From the NCBI RefSeq assembly GCF_009389715.1, contig NC_052396.1, positions 18,346,631 through 18,410,630 on the forward strand: a stretch of DNA of 64,000 nt, written 5' to 3'. Origin of the DNA: Phoenix dactylifera (taxonomy: Eukaryota > Streptophyta > Magnoliopsida > Arecales > Arecaceae). Of this stretch, positions 44,601 through 57,012 are shown in pieces (the stretch's first letter is position 1; each line of letters starts with the position of its first letter). Both the position numbers and the translations under genes were made by a program. The notes below the pieces were generated by a model that was not told the origin of the DNA, made no database searches, and saw only the letters and a program-made list of their open reading frames with translations.

Positions 44601-46138
44601 GGAGCTTTAGATATTCAGTATCTTATCCTAAAGTTACTTTAATTTGATGCATACCTTGAATTTTATGGATTGATTTTGATGAACCTCCTTGTGTGGACTT
44701 ACTAGCCTTAGTTACATAATAAGCCTATACCTTGAGTTGAGCTCTATAGAGGTTATCTTATCTCAAACTTTGAGCTTTATGAAAATATACTCTCATTAGT
44801 ATAAACTATGCTGAAACTCATAGAACATATTTTTTCGAGATCGACAATTTGAATGTTTCATTGAACAATTCTAAACTCTTAAATGGAATGTTCAATTAAG
44901 GAGGAGAAAGAAAATTTTTAGGAGGAGAGATCATATAGAACTTAATTGCATAAATCCATAACTAAAGGAGAGAGAAAGAATACTAAATGAGAAGTGATCC
45001 TAATACTCTCCAATATGTATCATCTGAAATTTAATCTGAAAATCTTTACGATACACCTTGAGGCTTGTTATTTGGTTAGTATATCTTATGCATCAATCAT
45101 GAACCAAATTGAAATTCAAATAGTTGATCTTAAGAGCCTCTAATTTAATGAAAAAGGGGGAGAATAATGTGTTGAATTTTTCTGAGTATCTCTTAGAAAA
45201 CTTATTTTTGGAATTCACTAATGAGTTCTTATTGGCTTGTTCTTTAGAACTTCAATTTTGTGCAAATTCATTATTATATGTACCAAAATATGCTTCTTTT
45301 TAAAGGAATAAAGTCTTAAAAAAAACTTTAAAAGAACCTTCAAAGCCTTGAATTTTATGTATGCTCTAAGATATATCATAAATTGCATGAATTCATGTTT
45401 TGGTATTTATGCCACAATATTTCTACTTCATAAAAGAACTTTGCAATGATACTTAATATATTGCTCTTATACTCTGAAAATTAGTTAAATTACTCTCATG
45501 TTGCTAAAATACTTAATATATTGGGCAAAAGATCTTAAATGAACAAGCTTTCATACTTATTATTAAAGAAAGGTTAGATTTCCATTCGTGCTTTCTTTGA
45601 ATATCATTTGTGGTACTTCTTGAATTAACTTAAGAAAGATTCCACCTACACTTGATTTGAAAACTATCTTTGGAATCATATTCGATGTGTTCTGCTCTAA
45701 AATTATCTTAATTGGCTCTGGTCTATGCTCATTAATCTTTTTTCAACATTATTGCCTTGAGTTATATGATTCATATTCTTGCAATAATTTGACATGCAAA
45801 TCAGAGTACAATAAGAAATATTTGAGTATTCTTATCTTTGTGCTTAATGTTTCACTATCTTTTTGATGTTGTCAAAAAGGGGGAGAAATATCTAAGTATA
45901 TGCTCATAATGCTTTATATGTTGATTATGTTAAGTTGATTAAATCTAAAGCATTATCATGAAGTATATGCTCATAATGCTTTATGTGTTGATTATGTTAA
46001 GTTGATTAAATCTAAAGCATTATCATAAAGTATATGTTAAATCTACTTCATGCAACTTAGCTATGCATTACTTCTAGAACACAATATATTCTATATTGCA
46101 TATACTCCAAGTTTTGTCATCATCAAAAAGGGGGAGAC
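41692..46138 (+). other. Sirevirus 3' region with repeated polypurine tracts
   Basis: No RNase H or envelope-like frame is readable. AAAAAGGGGGAGA occurs at 45151-45163, 45874-45886 and 46125-46137, the last being the functional position. At 43044-43180 two imperfect copies of a GGGAGGCTA-TGGTAGTACC block lie head to tail. Positions 45894-46027 hold two 67-bp tandem copies starting AAGTATATGCTC. Confidence 0.65.
45894..46027. repeat. 67-bp tandem duplication before the 3' LTR
   Basis: Two nearly identical 67-bp units, 45894-45960 and 45961-46027, followed by the start of a third (AAGTATATG). Confidence 0.92.
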
Positions 46139-47877
46139 TGATGACCCAAAGATTGATTTAAAGATTGATTTTGATGATCACAAAACCTTGAAGTATAAAT
46201 ACTAATGTGTGTGTTGCAAGAAGAAAAATAATTTGTTTTGCAAGGAACATAGCAAGTTGGATAAACACAAGAAGGCCTCAAAAGCTCTCAAGAAGAGTTG
46301 GAAGAAAGCTACACTTCATTGGCCCAAGTTTCAAGATCAAAGGATTCAAGTTGGAGGAGCAAATTCAAAGAAAAATTCAAAAGAATAGTCCTCGAGTCGA
46401 CTCCTGAAAGTTTAGAGTCGACTCTGGCACTCTAAAGTTTCAAGAAACAGTGCTCGAGTCGACTCCGATACTCTACGAGTCGACTCCGACTGAGAACAAA
46501 CAAAAAGACAGAAAGTTGATTTTCAGCGCTACAGTGCTCGAGTCGACTCCTACTTCAGCGCTACAGTGCGGAGCGACTCCCAGCTACAGTGCCGACAGAC
46601 TACTATTCACAAGTGACTCCTGTTTCAGCCGAGTCGACTCCTACTTCAGCCGAGTCGACTCCAGCACGCTGGGAGGCATAACGGCTAGTTTTTTCTTGAT
46701 TCCAACGGCTCTATTTTTGTCTCTAACGGCTAGATTTTTGTTTTCACTCCCTCTAAAGCTATAAAATCAAGAGGAGAGCTAGGAAAGAAGGTATGGAAGT
46801 GGGAGAAAATATTTAGGAAAGAGATTTCAAAGAGATTACAAGAGAAATCTCCCAAAAGCATAAAAGGGCCATTTAAAGTAAAAGAGAGAGAAGAAAAGCA
46901 TCCAAGTGAATCCCAAAGCTTCTTCTCCAACTGTGTGCTGCCTCGGTGATCCTCTACTTCGAGCAAAATCAGAAGAGGGTCAAGTAAAGAAGAAGCCGAG
47001 TTCCTTCATCTACAAATTTGGTTGAGGGCTTCTTCTCTTTACTTTACTTGTTTATATTTGCTATATTTGCTTATTTGAGAAGCTTGTATTTGATTTAAAC
47101 TCTTGTTCTAATATCTTATAACTTGATTCAATCAAGGGATTGAATCAAGGGGTTAAGGTTTGTTGGTGAGCCAAAGGGAAAACCAACGTTGTAAGGTTGT
47201 GGTTGGTGAGCCTTTGGAAAAACCAACTGGGTTGATTGTGAATCCGGAAAACAATCGTTGTAAGATTGTGGTTGGTGAGCCTTTGGGAAAACCAACTGGG
47301 TTTGATTGTGAACCCGGAAAAACAATCGGTTGGTTCTAGTCGGTGAGCCTGTGAAAACCGACCGAGTTCGTTGTGATCTCGCAAAACAACAAGTTGGGTT
47401 GTGAGCTTGTAAAACAACCGGCTGTAATCTGAGGGATTATAGTAAAATTCCCAGGAGGTCTTGGGGAGTGGATGTAGGTGCTGGGATGCACCGAACCACT
47501 ATACGTTTGTTGTGTCTGTGATGCTCTTTGTTATCTAACTTCCTCACTCACTTACTTACTTAGATAAATTGCTTGCTTAACTCTTCTCCGCGCATCCTTT
47601 AGTTGCAAGCATATTCAATTTACTTAATCAAGTCTCATTCAATATAACTGCATTAAGACTCATTGTATTGAATTGCATACTCGGGCAAACTTAGACTAAT
47701 CTTTTATTGAGTCCGCTGCTTATTAGTTGATTAGATTAGAATCATATTCTTGCTAAGTTTAAATTCCACTATGCATCCATACAACTTAGCTTAATTAACT
47801 CTAAAAGATTAGAAGTAGTTGAAAAGTTTTAAAAGACCCAATTCACCCCCCCTCTTGGGTTGTCACCTTGGGCAACA
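46139..47877 (+). repeat. 3' LTR of the Sirevirus-type element
   Basis: Same ends as the left LTR. It has seven perfect GAGTCGACTC palindromes at about 46392-46663 and the stem-loop array at about 47131-47420. The final stem (GGTTGT/ACAACC) is intact here but mutated on one arm in the left LTR. Confidence 0.92.
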
Positions 47878-47882
47878 GTGAT

Positions 47883-48729
47883 ATTCTTCCTATTCTTATT
47901 CATAAAAGTCCTAAAATACTTACAATTTGACTTCATCCGATTTCTTATCATAAATCTAAACTGAAAGACTACATGTTCTGTTGACAAAACTAATCTATTG
48001 GTGAAATCCAAAAATTTATGCAAAAAAATTAACAAGAAATATACAAGGTTAAATCTAAATCATTACTTCACCGAGTTTTATGGCAACTTGTTAATTAAAT
48101 TAGATATGACAAAGACATTCAAGAAAAGAATTGTTCTTCATTGCTTTTTTCTGACAAAAGGTTTTCTCATACTCATAAATAAAGTGAACCATACAAAATG
48201 TATTCATGTAGGGGTTGGCTCTATAACTTATAGAATAATAAAGTTTTCGCCTTATATTGGTCTAGTATAACTTCACTTAAGATATATGTCATTCATCAGA
48301 TATTGACTATTGCCAAAGAGCACTATAGTTATTTTAAGCAAATCGAGACAAACTTATAGCATGTATTTCAGGAAAATATAGAATCGTTGATATTTTATGA
48401 TTTATAGTTGTGTTTGGGGATTTTTGATTTTAAAGCCATATTTTTATTTAAAATTATTAAACTTAAAAGTGCAAATTTTCACAACATATTTGGCTGTCTA
48501 TAAAGGAAGTGAACAAATGGAAAAAGAAAACATAATAAGAATGTCAAAGGTGAATTTGAAAAATTTTACTCAAAATTGTATTTCCAAGTTTATGATTTTA
48601 ATGCTTTTATAAGATTTTATTGCAGAATCAAACATGAAGTATTTTAAATCATCATTGTTGCTGTTGAGAAGAGACAGGCTCCAGGCACTGTAACGAGAAG
48701 CACGACAACACTAGAGAGCTTGATAATTT
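47883..48729. other. AT-rich spacer, no gene
   Basis: Starts after the GTGAT target duplication (47878-47882). Short frames near 47998-48270 and 48397-48612 show no family signal. Confidence 0.5.
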
Positions 48730-49125
48730 GCTGCTCTGGTCGAAGTTAGAGAAGGTGAGCAGCGCTCGATTGCTGTAGTCAAGATCCTTGTCGGATGGTA
48801 GCACTCCGACCTAAAACAATACAGAGCAAAGAAGTCCTCTGATGAAAACATAATCGACGGGGAACCCTCTGATGCCTAAGTCAGTGTGGTTAGGAAATAG
48901 GAGGAGATTGTCGCTGGAGAGCCCAATGGTTGGCTGCTTTGGTCAAAGTTGGAGAAGGCAAGCAGTGCTCGGTCGCTACAATTAAGATACTTGTCGGATG
49001 GTAACACTCCAACTTGAAACAGTATAGAGCAAAGAAGTCCTCTGACGAAATCATAATCGATGAAGAATCTTTCGATACCTAAGTCAGTATGGCCTGCAAA
49101 TAGGAGGAGGTTGTTCTTTGTCTAG
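48730..49125. repeat. Two tandem copies of a 203-bp repeat
   Basis: Units starting near 48730 and 48933 share blocks such as CTTGTCGGATGGTA, GAGCAAAGAAGTCCTCTGA and CCTAAGTCAGT. They are diverged at many positions. Sequence type suggests a fragment of a dispersed plant repeat. Confidence 0.8.
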
Positions 49126-50228
49126 CTAGAGTACGACCTAGACATCAGGTGTAAATACTTCACATGCGAACATCCTACTTATCACATTAATAGAATCTCG
49201 ACAATCACTGGCCCCCTTGTTAGGATGCGGCCAATTGTGGGAAGTTTTTGATATACAAGCTCGGCAGCATGGTGTTGGGCCTGCCCAATGGCCCACTCCC
49301 AATCCGCCACATGTTGGCATCGTAGCGTGTTTTAATTAGTTGAACCTTCTGATGAGCTGTAGCTAGTTTAAAAACGTATCAATCATCTATAGTCTCGAAG
49401 AATAATGTGAATCGAAAACTAATAAATTTTTTGAAATTAGAAATATGACATTTTTTACTTTTAATAAGTTCCTCATAATAAGTTTAGGAAAAGAAGGAAC
49501 CATGTCCTGCCTCTAGACTAGGCATGAAAGTAGTAAAACCCGACATGAACCAAAAATGGGGAAATTCTTTTATTATAGTAGAAAATCTATCCCGAGACGA
49601 CAACAATTTTTTTGCTTGTAAAAATGACCAACCAATCTCAAGCATAAATACAGTTGAAGAACAGGTACGAGTGTGTTTCCCGATCAAGGTTGCATAAAAC
49701 ACAAGGAGGCGCTTGGCCAAGCCTTCCCATACTAAAAGTCGATGCACCTATTAGTTGGTAGGGTAAATACAAGCATAATCACTGTGCGGATTATTTCTGG
49801 ATTGATTAGTTTTGATGAGAGATCTTGATTATATTGCTTTTTTTTTTTTTATTATTTAAACAGATGAAGTTGCTCGCAGGCTCTTTTTTTGGCCACCCCA
49901 ACCCACCCGCACCAAGAAAACAAAGAAGAGACAAATACAGAAACCATTACCTTGGCCGTGGCACTGCTGCTGCTGCTTATTAATGTTTTCACAAGAAGAT
50001 TATGAATACAGGTTCCAGTGATTTGGCAAGTCATATCTATCACAAAATGTGAAAGAAAATGTTATTTCCTCCAAGACATGGTGATTTTTCCTAAATTCAT
50101 GAGCAACATTTCAATTTGGACTTGGACATTACTGAGTCTAGCATGTTAGCACATACAGCTGATACTTCGTTAATACAAGAAGCATTCCTCATGATCTCCC
50201 CCACTGAAAACAAATTGTTCTCTCTGTG

Positions 50229-50272
<44 letters not shown>

Positions 50273-50459
50273 CATCTAACTATCCATCTCTCCAATTGTG
50301 AGAATGGGGAAAGATCTGCACCGAGGGAATCCTAAAGTATGCAAATCAATCATTCAGGGGTTGTGCTGCAGTCTGCAATGTCTGCAAAATAACATGTGAG
50401 GGTTGAAGGGGTAAAATTTTTGAAGAAGACAGAAATTGAATATTTGTCAGGCAATGGTT
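49126..50459. other. 3' flank and probable 3' UTR of the EDR2-like gene
   Basis: No gene recognised. A (TC)n microsatellite at 50231-50268 lies about 200 bp past the stop codon of the EDR2-like gene, so it may be transcribed as (GA)n. A poly-T run lies at 49841-49850. Confidence 0.5.
50231..50268. repeat. (TC)n microsatellite
   Basis: Perfect dinucleotide run of about 19 units in the probable 3' UTR of the EDR2-like gene. Confidence 0.97.
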
Positions 50460-53400
50460 TCATTCTGCCGAAGGGCTAGACTCAAGCACCGGAACTACTG
50501 CAGATGACAGCTCGACATGTGACACACGAACAGCACCAATAAGCCGTTCTGGAAGCTCGTCAAAAGTGTTTGCCTGCAAATATAGTGTTGCTATGTAAAA
50601 ACAGTTGATGTTAGAAGGAAAGCAAGAACAATATAATATATGAACAAGGGTGCTCGCCATCAAATATTCAGAATGTTTTATGACCGGCCGTCAACCTTCA
50701 AATTGGTTCCCTGGGCATGGCTTGGCGACTATGGGAACCAATGAGGGTTGTCATATGACCTCAAAGGCCAGCAGACACGAGTAGGAATCTTTTTTGTTGG
50801 TTATACAGTCTCCCCTCATGCAAACAGGGAACAGCCTCCATGGCAACTCCATACTCGAAAAGAGTCTAAAAAGAAGATGGGCAATTGGAAAGGTCCGATA
50901 TAGGAGATTGCATATATCCTGAGGCAAAAATTATAAGCTAAGAAGTGAAATTTAAATATAGTTCCCTGGATCTAAAGGTAAAAATGCAATACACGCCATC
51001 ATATTCTGGGTGGCTTCTAGAATGAGCCATACTTCAAAAGCATCATCCTTTTGTTGACAAGAAAACACTCTGGTATTCAAATTTATTCTATAAATGTCTT
51101 GCCAAGCACAAAAAAATAAGTGATTTTTCCTACAATCATCACATAGTGTAATCAATGGATTCATCCCCTTAAAATTTCAATGCAAGTGCTTAACCGGAAG
51201 TCTCTTGTGCAAATCTGTGGAAGGAATTAAACTTTGCTTATCTCCTAATGCCAATATGGTAGAGTTATTTATTTCATAATGTCAAGTAGACTGCCAAGAG
51301 CAGAAACAAGTACCTGTACAAGAAACGCCATGTCAACTACCAATGTCGTAATTACACCGCACACAAGCCCCAAAACACCATTAGCCACAGTAGAAGAACC
51401 AATATCAACATCTATCTGCACATAATTATTAAACCTTAGATATCTTATAGATCCAACTGCTGCAAGTTGAAATTCGTTTTGCTTCACAAATGTTTATGAA
51501 ATTCCACATAAGAGCAAGAATTTTATCATAACAGATTTTTCTTACTTCCAGGTATTTTGGTCCACGAATGTAGGTGCAATCAACTGCTTTGCCTAATAAA
51601 CAAGGGGTGCTTCCAACACTTTGGCGTACAATCCAGGATCCCTGCATTGCTACACTAGATTCAGAAAAGGAATGCAATGCTATGCCAACAATCATTACTG
51701 ATTGGGTTACCATATGTTATCAGATGAAATTAAAAACATTTCTTTCCAAAAGAGAGACGAAAAGAGGCTACAGATGGGAAAAGGTGGAGTTGATGACATG
51801 TTTGGCTTTTCGGCTTTCTTTGTAAATTATAAGAAGGAAATTAAAGGATCAAGGAGGCGATGATGACCTTAGGAACAGAAGGAATAAGCTTGAACCTGCT
51901 ATTACGGAACTCATCATCACCATCAGCAAACCGCTGCAATAGTGATCCAGGCACCAGCTGTTTTGTTACAAAATAAAAGACCATACTGTAATGAGTTGAG
52001 CCTGGAACCTGCAAGAGGAGCAAGTTACCACCTGGTTCCAGATATATGATAATAAATAAGAAATTCAAATGCATTGAGATGTGTGCAACTCGATTTGATG
52101 CCTAAGTAGTTTGCATCTGTAAAGTACTGAGGAAAAAAGGTTAACTTCAACTCTTGCAGGGTTAATAAGTTGAGTTTCAACTCTTGCAGAGACTGAAATG
52201 CACTAACGCTAACTCTAGGAGCTGGGTGCACTTTTTCAAAAATAATAATAACATTGAAAAGTGTTAGAAGCAGTCAGAATATGATTCATAATGGAATTGT
52301 ATGGTTGGAATTTATTTACCGTCATGGGATAGATACCAAGAGGATTGGAACCTAACTTGATTATTTAAAAAAGTTTGCAGGACAGGTTTAGGCATAAATA
52401 CAGAAATATATGTTATTAGGTTTGCTCAACTTTAATTCTTCTAAGAAAATCTTAAAGAACGAAACTTTGACAAGATTCCCAAAAGCAAGCAAATTCCAAA
52501 TTGCCTGCACTCTTCTGTAAATCACACATATTTTTACAGCTGAATTAAAGAAAGGTTACTCTGTGGCCCTTTTGCATTTGAACACAATGACAACTTGGTA
52601 GGCACTACAGAATACCAGAAGGCACTGTATATATTTTTTTTCTTACTATTGTATTTATCTAAAATGAAGTAGTAAAATGAGCTAATTCAAATCCATAGAG
52701 GAACAAAAGCTAAACACCTAAAGTGGAGGAAACCAAACAAAGACTTACTTGCAAATTTATCGCCAATGAGAATAGTCCCTTCTCTGATGCAACCTACATC
52801 AGCAGAACAAACTCCAGTTAAACACAATTTCTGTGCTGTACAAAGTAGTAATTACCTTAGACAAACAACAGATTTTCATGCTGCAAAGTGAAAGATATAC
52901 AAATAAAACCAGATAACAGATGCAGGTCCAATCAGTATTCAAAATGTTTCAACATCTTATTTGATGGCCTAGGATAATCATCTTAAAACATTAAATTTTC
53001 ATGCAACAGGTCTGGGGAAGAGAATTGATGCATATCTTGATGCTCACTGAACAGTGAAAAAAAAGGATCATAATATGCTAGTTCACAAATAAAGCTAAAA
53101 CAAAAAAATACAGAACCATGTGCCTCTCCAATGAGTCAAGCATCACATTCCCCATATTGACTACAGGTAGCCTTTTATCTATTTCTGTCATCCATTCAGG
53201 TCCTCATTGTTTGATGTGCGTACTTCTCATGAAACTATGAACATTTATCATCCTTTAGATGTTCAATGCCTTCTAAGCAATCATCTACTTTAATATTCAC
53301 CTTATATATTTTCTAGCATCAAATGTGGTATTCAGGGTTTATATCTATGTTTATTACATTTAGGTACTTCATCCTTAATTACGAAGAGGAAGAAAGTGGC

Positions 53401-54528
53401 ATGCTTTGCACAAGTACCAGAAATTAATTCTAAATCTAAACTAAATCAATTAATACAACAATAAATGTTTTCTTTTTTTTTTAACACAAACCATCCTATT
53501 TTGGAACAAAACATGATTGAATTTCCTTTGAAAAAAAAAATCTCTCACCACAAAACCAATAATAACCTTAATAATGTGCCACTAATTGGTTTCATCAAAT
53601 GACTTGAAGAATTAGCTAAAATATCACAAGAATTCTCGGCCATTGTCCTAAAGAAACAAATAAACAAATCAGACAATTAAACCATACATAGCTCATGGAG
53701 TCACTGATACAACTTACTTGGACTGCACAGCCTTTTCGTCTTGCAACATGGTCCATTCGTTTCACATCCTTAAACCAATCAACTGCTACAAGCTCCATAA
53801 GATGCTTTCCAGAGGGAATCTGCAGTTGCAATATTGGAATCCATAAACAGCATGAACTAAAATAATATTATTCATTGCTACTCTACAAGTTCTAGAAAGA
53901 AAATAATATTTAGTCACAGAAAGAATCCAAAGACCTTGGTTTTGTCATATATAAAATGTTTACTACGAACTCTGAAATTATTCCCATCAGATATTCTCCA
54001 ACAATCACGACTCTTATCACGGTCATCCCGGCGTAAAGTGCCAGAAAAGCCAGACAAATCAATTTGATCAGATGGCTCCTCATCTAAAAACAGTTTAAGA
54101 ATAGAACAGTTAGTCTGTAGCTCAATGTCAACAATAATGATCTCATTGTAAAGAGAAGAAAGCAAATTACATCACAGACCTGCCCGTTTGTTGCTGTTTT
54201 CAAGTTTGACTGAGTATGCCTGCAAATGTTGCAATGTTGATACTCAGAAAAAAGTTGCGAATAAATAAATAACTGGAAGCAGTCCACCAACCTCCTGTTC
54301 CAGCTCTGGAATTTGATAATCCTCGTCCTCATCAGAGTCTTCATCCAACATTACAGAGTGTCTGCTAGCAGAATGCATCTGATCTACTGAAGGATTAGGC
54401 TGAATGGAATTCTCCTGTATTTTTCGTTTATTTTTAGAAGAAACAGAATTCAAAGTCATATTAAACCATCATTGGTATCCTTGTAACCGTGTGGCTCTCA
54501 TCTGTTTGAGAAAACCATTCACGTAGTC
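50460..54528 (-). CDS. EDR2-like: EDR2-like protein, intact 3' exons (linker and DUF1336)
   Basis: Ten exons read on the minus strand with GT-AG borders and consistent phases: 54467-54528, 54292-54414, 54180-54219, 53935-54083, 53718-53819, 52749-52793, 51868-52008, 51546-51641, 51314-51415 and 50460-50573 (stop TGA at 50460). They encode the end of the START domain (LREWFSQTDE), a Ser/Asp-rich linker and the full DUF1336 (EDR2_C) domain, with DWFKDVKRMDHVARRKGCA, VPGSTHYSMVFYFVTKQLVP, GSWIVRQSVGSTPCLLGKAV and ANTFDELPERLIGAVRVSH. In Arabidopsis EDR2 is a PH-START-DUF1336 protein that restrains salicylate-dependent defence and senescence and binds PI4P. No damage is seen in this half. The frame continues from the eroded exons upstream. 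Confidence 0.93.
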
Positions 54529-55248
54529 CTGCCATTCATGCACAATAGACACAGTCAATCAGGGAAGGGCCAACAACAGCAAGTGATTTTAGTATAAACT
54601 GCAAGGAATAAGCAGTGATCAATTATCCTCTAAAGCTGTCCACAGAATCAGTAATATAGAAAATGGAATATTGTCTTCAGGCACCAGATAAAATAAGAAT
54701 GAGATAAACTTCTATCTTGGGCAGTAGGGATGCTGAGGTTTCCAGGCCATCAAGCATAAATAGCATGGATCACGCCATTTTCATTGGGTAATTTATTGAA
54801 TTGCAGTTCCAATAAAATCTCAAGGCTAAAGATCACTGTATGCACTAAATCCTCTAATAAAAACAATGTAACTAGCTGAAACAAATTTTCCCAACACTTA
54901 TTTTTGTAAAAAATTTAAGAATGAATGATCATGAAAAATTTATATAATATGCTGCAGTCTCAAGCAGAATAGTTGTCATACTTTGAAAATGAGAGATGTG
55001 AAAGTGGCATTTGAGTTTCCTGAAAAGTTCTCAACCATGGTCTTGACTAGCAATCATAATTCTCTCATGGAACAAATTGGTGAAATGTTACAATCAGAAT
55101 ATGCATTCTGACTAGTTTTCAACTTCATGTCAACTCTCTTTTAGGCAATAAGTCATCCATAAGTACTCAAAGCATCAAGGCTACTTTGGGCAAGAGAAGG
55201 GCATTACACAATGTTTAAGTCAACTTGGTTATGTAACGGAAGCTAATG

Positions 55249-55810
55249 TAAGGGTGTAACCCAGCCGAGCTTCATTAAGCTTGGGTCTGATCTATCTTAA
55301 TGTGAAACTAATTTCGAGCTTAAATTTCGAGATCAAACTTGATTTCTTTAACATTATTCCATGCTCAATTCGAGCTTTTGAACCAAGCCGAACACAAGTC
55401 TACTTGATCGGCTTGATAATCCTAAATCAAGCTAAAGTCAACTTGAGAATAGATCAAGCTTGGATCAAGCTTCATCAAAGCTCAACTAGTGACTTCAAGC
55501 TTGGGTACAAGAAATTTAGTTCCAGCCTAAATTAACATTTAATTGATCCAAAGATCAAATATTACACCAAAATACTTACTACAATGATCCATATATACAA
55601 ATATAGAATGTATAACTTAAATATATTCAACCATTATTGAGGCTGAGCTTGATCATGCTGAGGTCAATTTGGGCCCTGATTGAAATTAATTTTGAGCCTG
55701 TTTTGTTGGTTCGGGCATGGTTTTCTTAGCTTCAAACCGAGGTTGATTCAAGCTTACGTTGGGCCGAGCACAAGTCGAGCTCAAGCTGCTTAGTTTGCTT
55801 GACACCCGTA
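55249..55810. mobile_element. hAT-type MITE in an EDR2-like intron
   Basis: A 562-bp segment with ends TAAGGGTGTAA and (from the right) TACGGGTGTCAA, flanked by an 8-bp duplication with one mismatch (AGCTAATG 55241-55248, AGCTAATA 55811-55818). The interior repeats AAGCTTG-type motifs. No transposase. Termini and duplication length fit hAT. Confidence 0.68.
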
Positions 55811-57012
55811 AGCTAATATAACAAACATACAAACAACCAAAAATTCTCTGAACTTTGGAAGAATTAGGCAAATTAGGTATAAGAAAGATTTGATCTCAGA
55901 AACTGCGTTTAAACAGAATTCTTGAAGATCCTGAATTCCATAATAAGAATGTGCTAAACCAATTTAAACAAAAAAAATACTTAAAAAGTGCCCATCCTTG
56001 TAGTCTCATCCCCTTTCATTTTTTATAGCATTATTTTACCATTTCCTCCTTTACGAAAATCTCTTCCATGTTAAACTTTTTGATTCTTGGAATGGTTTTT
56101 CCAAATTGTAACACTTCAGCTTCAAACTCCACCTCGTCAATGATTTTGGTGAAGCCAAAGGCATCGTAAAGCAACCAGTGTTGTTTTACATGTCAGTGTT
56201 TTTTTGTCTTGATCATTCCTAAATGATCTTTTATCAATAATCTATTCTATCTTCTAGCTTGTCAAGGTGCAGACACCGAGTGATAAATGCATAATTTACA
56301 TTTAGATTTTAGGTTGATCTTCCGTGTATATGATTAGAGTATACTTGTGAAAAAGAATTCTAGAGTACAAAAATATTCATTTCAGACAACATTCAACCAG
56401 TAGAAGCAATTATTTATCAGTGACATAGAACAATTCTATATGTGTAGCAGAAATGGTGATATGCAATGGTCCAAATTAAAACTGCTTCAGGTGGAGATGA
56501 CCAGTACCAGCGACGCTGTTCAACATTTGAAGCAGACAATGTTGCTGAAATGTAGGGAAATAACCCACACCCCAACCCTTCAGATCAATTTGGCATAGAG
56601 TGCTGTACCTGTGTTCGAGGTCTTCCCATTCGAGGGCTTTAGGGGAGAAATATTGAATCCAGCCGCCTAAGAACAAAGAAATGTTAAATTTGTTGGGTAT
56701 TGAAGTATGATATTTGTATTTCAAGTATAATATCATCAATAACATAATCTGGAGCAAGCCAAAAAGCAAATGACGAAATGTACTCTCAATGTGGGCTCTC
56801 ACAAATCCCGGCTGTGGGACCACAATTTGGATGCTCTCTGGACCGAAATAACACAACTGCACAATGATAACGCATATCAACATGCATTAGGGAAAAAATT
56901 TATGGCAAAAATAAAAACAATGGGGAAGAAGTAACTAACATACTCACCATAACTTTCCATCATCATTACGCCGCCAATAACGCACATAACAAGATCACGG
57001 TGCCACACAAAC

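Larger units (their letters stand above)
36693..47877 (+). mobile_element. Full-length Sirevirus-type copia element, coding region eroded
   Basis: LTRs are 36693-38407 (1715 bp) and 46139-47877 (1739 bp), flanked by the perfect target duplication GTGAT. A tRNA-Met PBS follows the left LTR, and AAAAAGGGGGAGA precedes the right one. Large LTRs, the CCCCCCCTCTTGGG terminus, repeated AAAAAGGGGGAGA tracts and palindrome-rich LTRs all fit the Sirevirus (Maximus/SIRE) lineage. The LTRs look 1-2% different by eye plus a 22-bp indel. The 7.7-kb interior holds only a broken gag and a short RT remnant. Such mismatch between young LTRs and decayed coding sequence suggests it moved as a defective copy using enzymes from an active relative. 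Confidence 0.9.
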
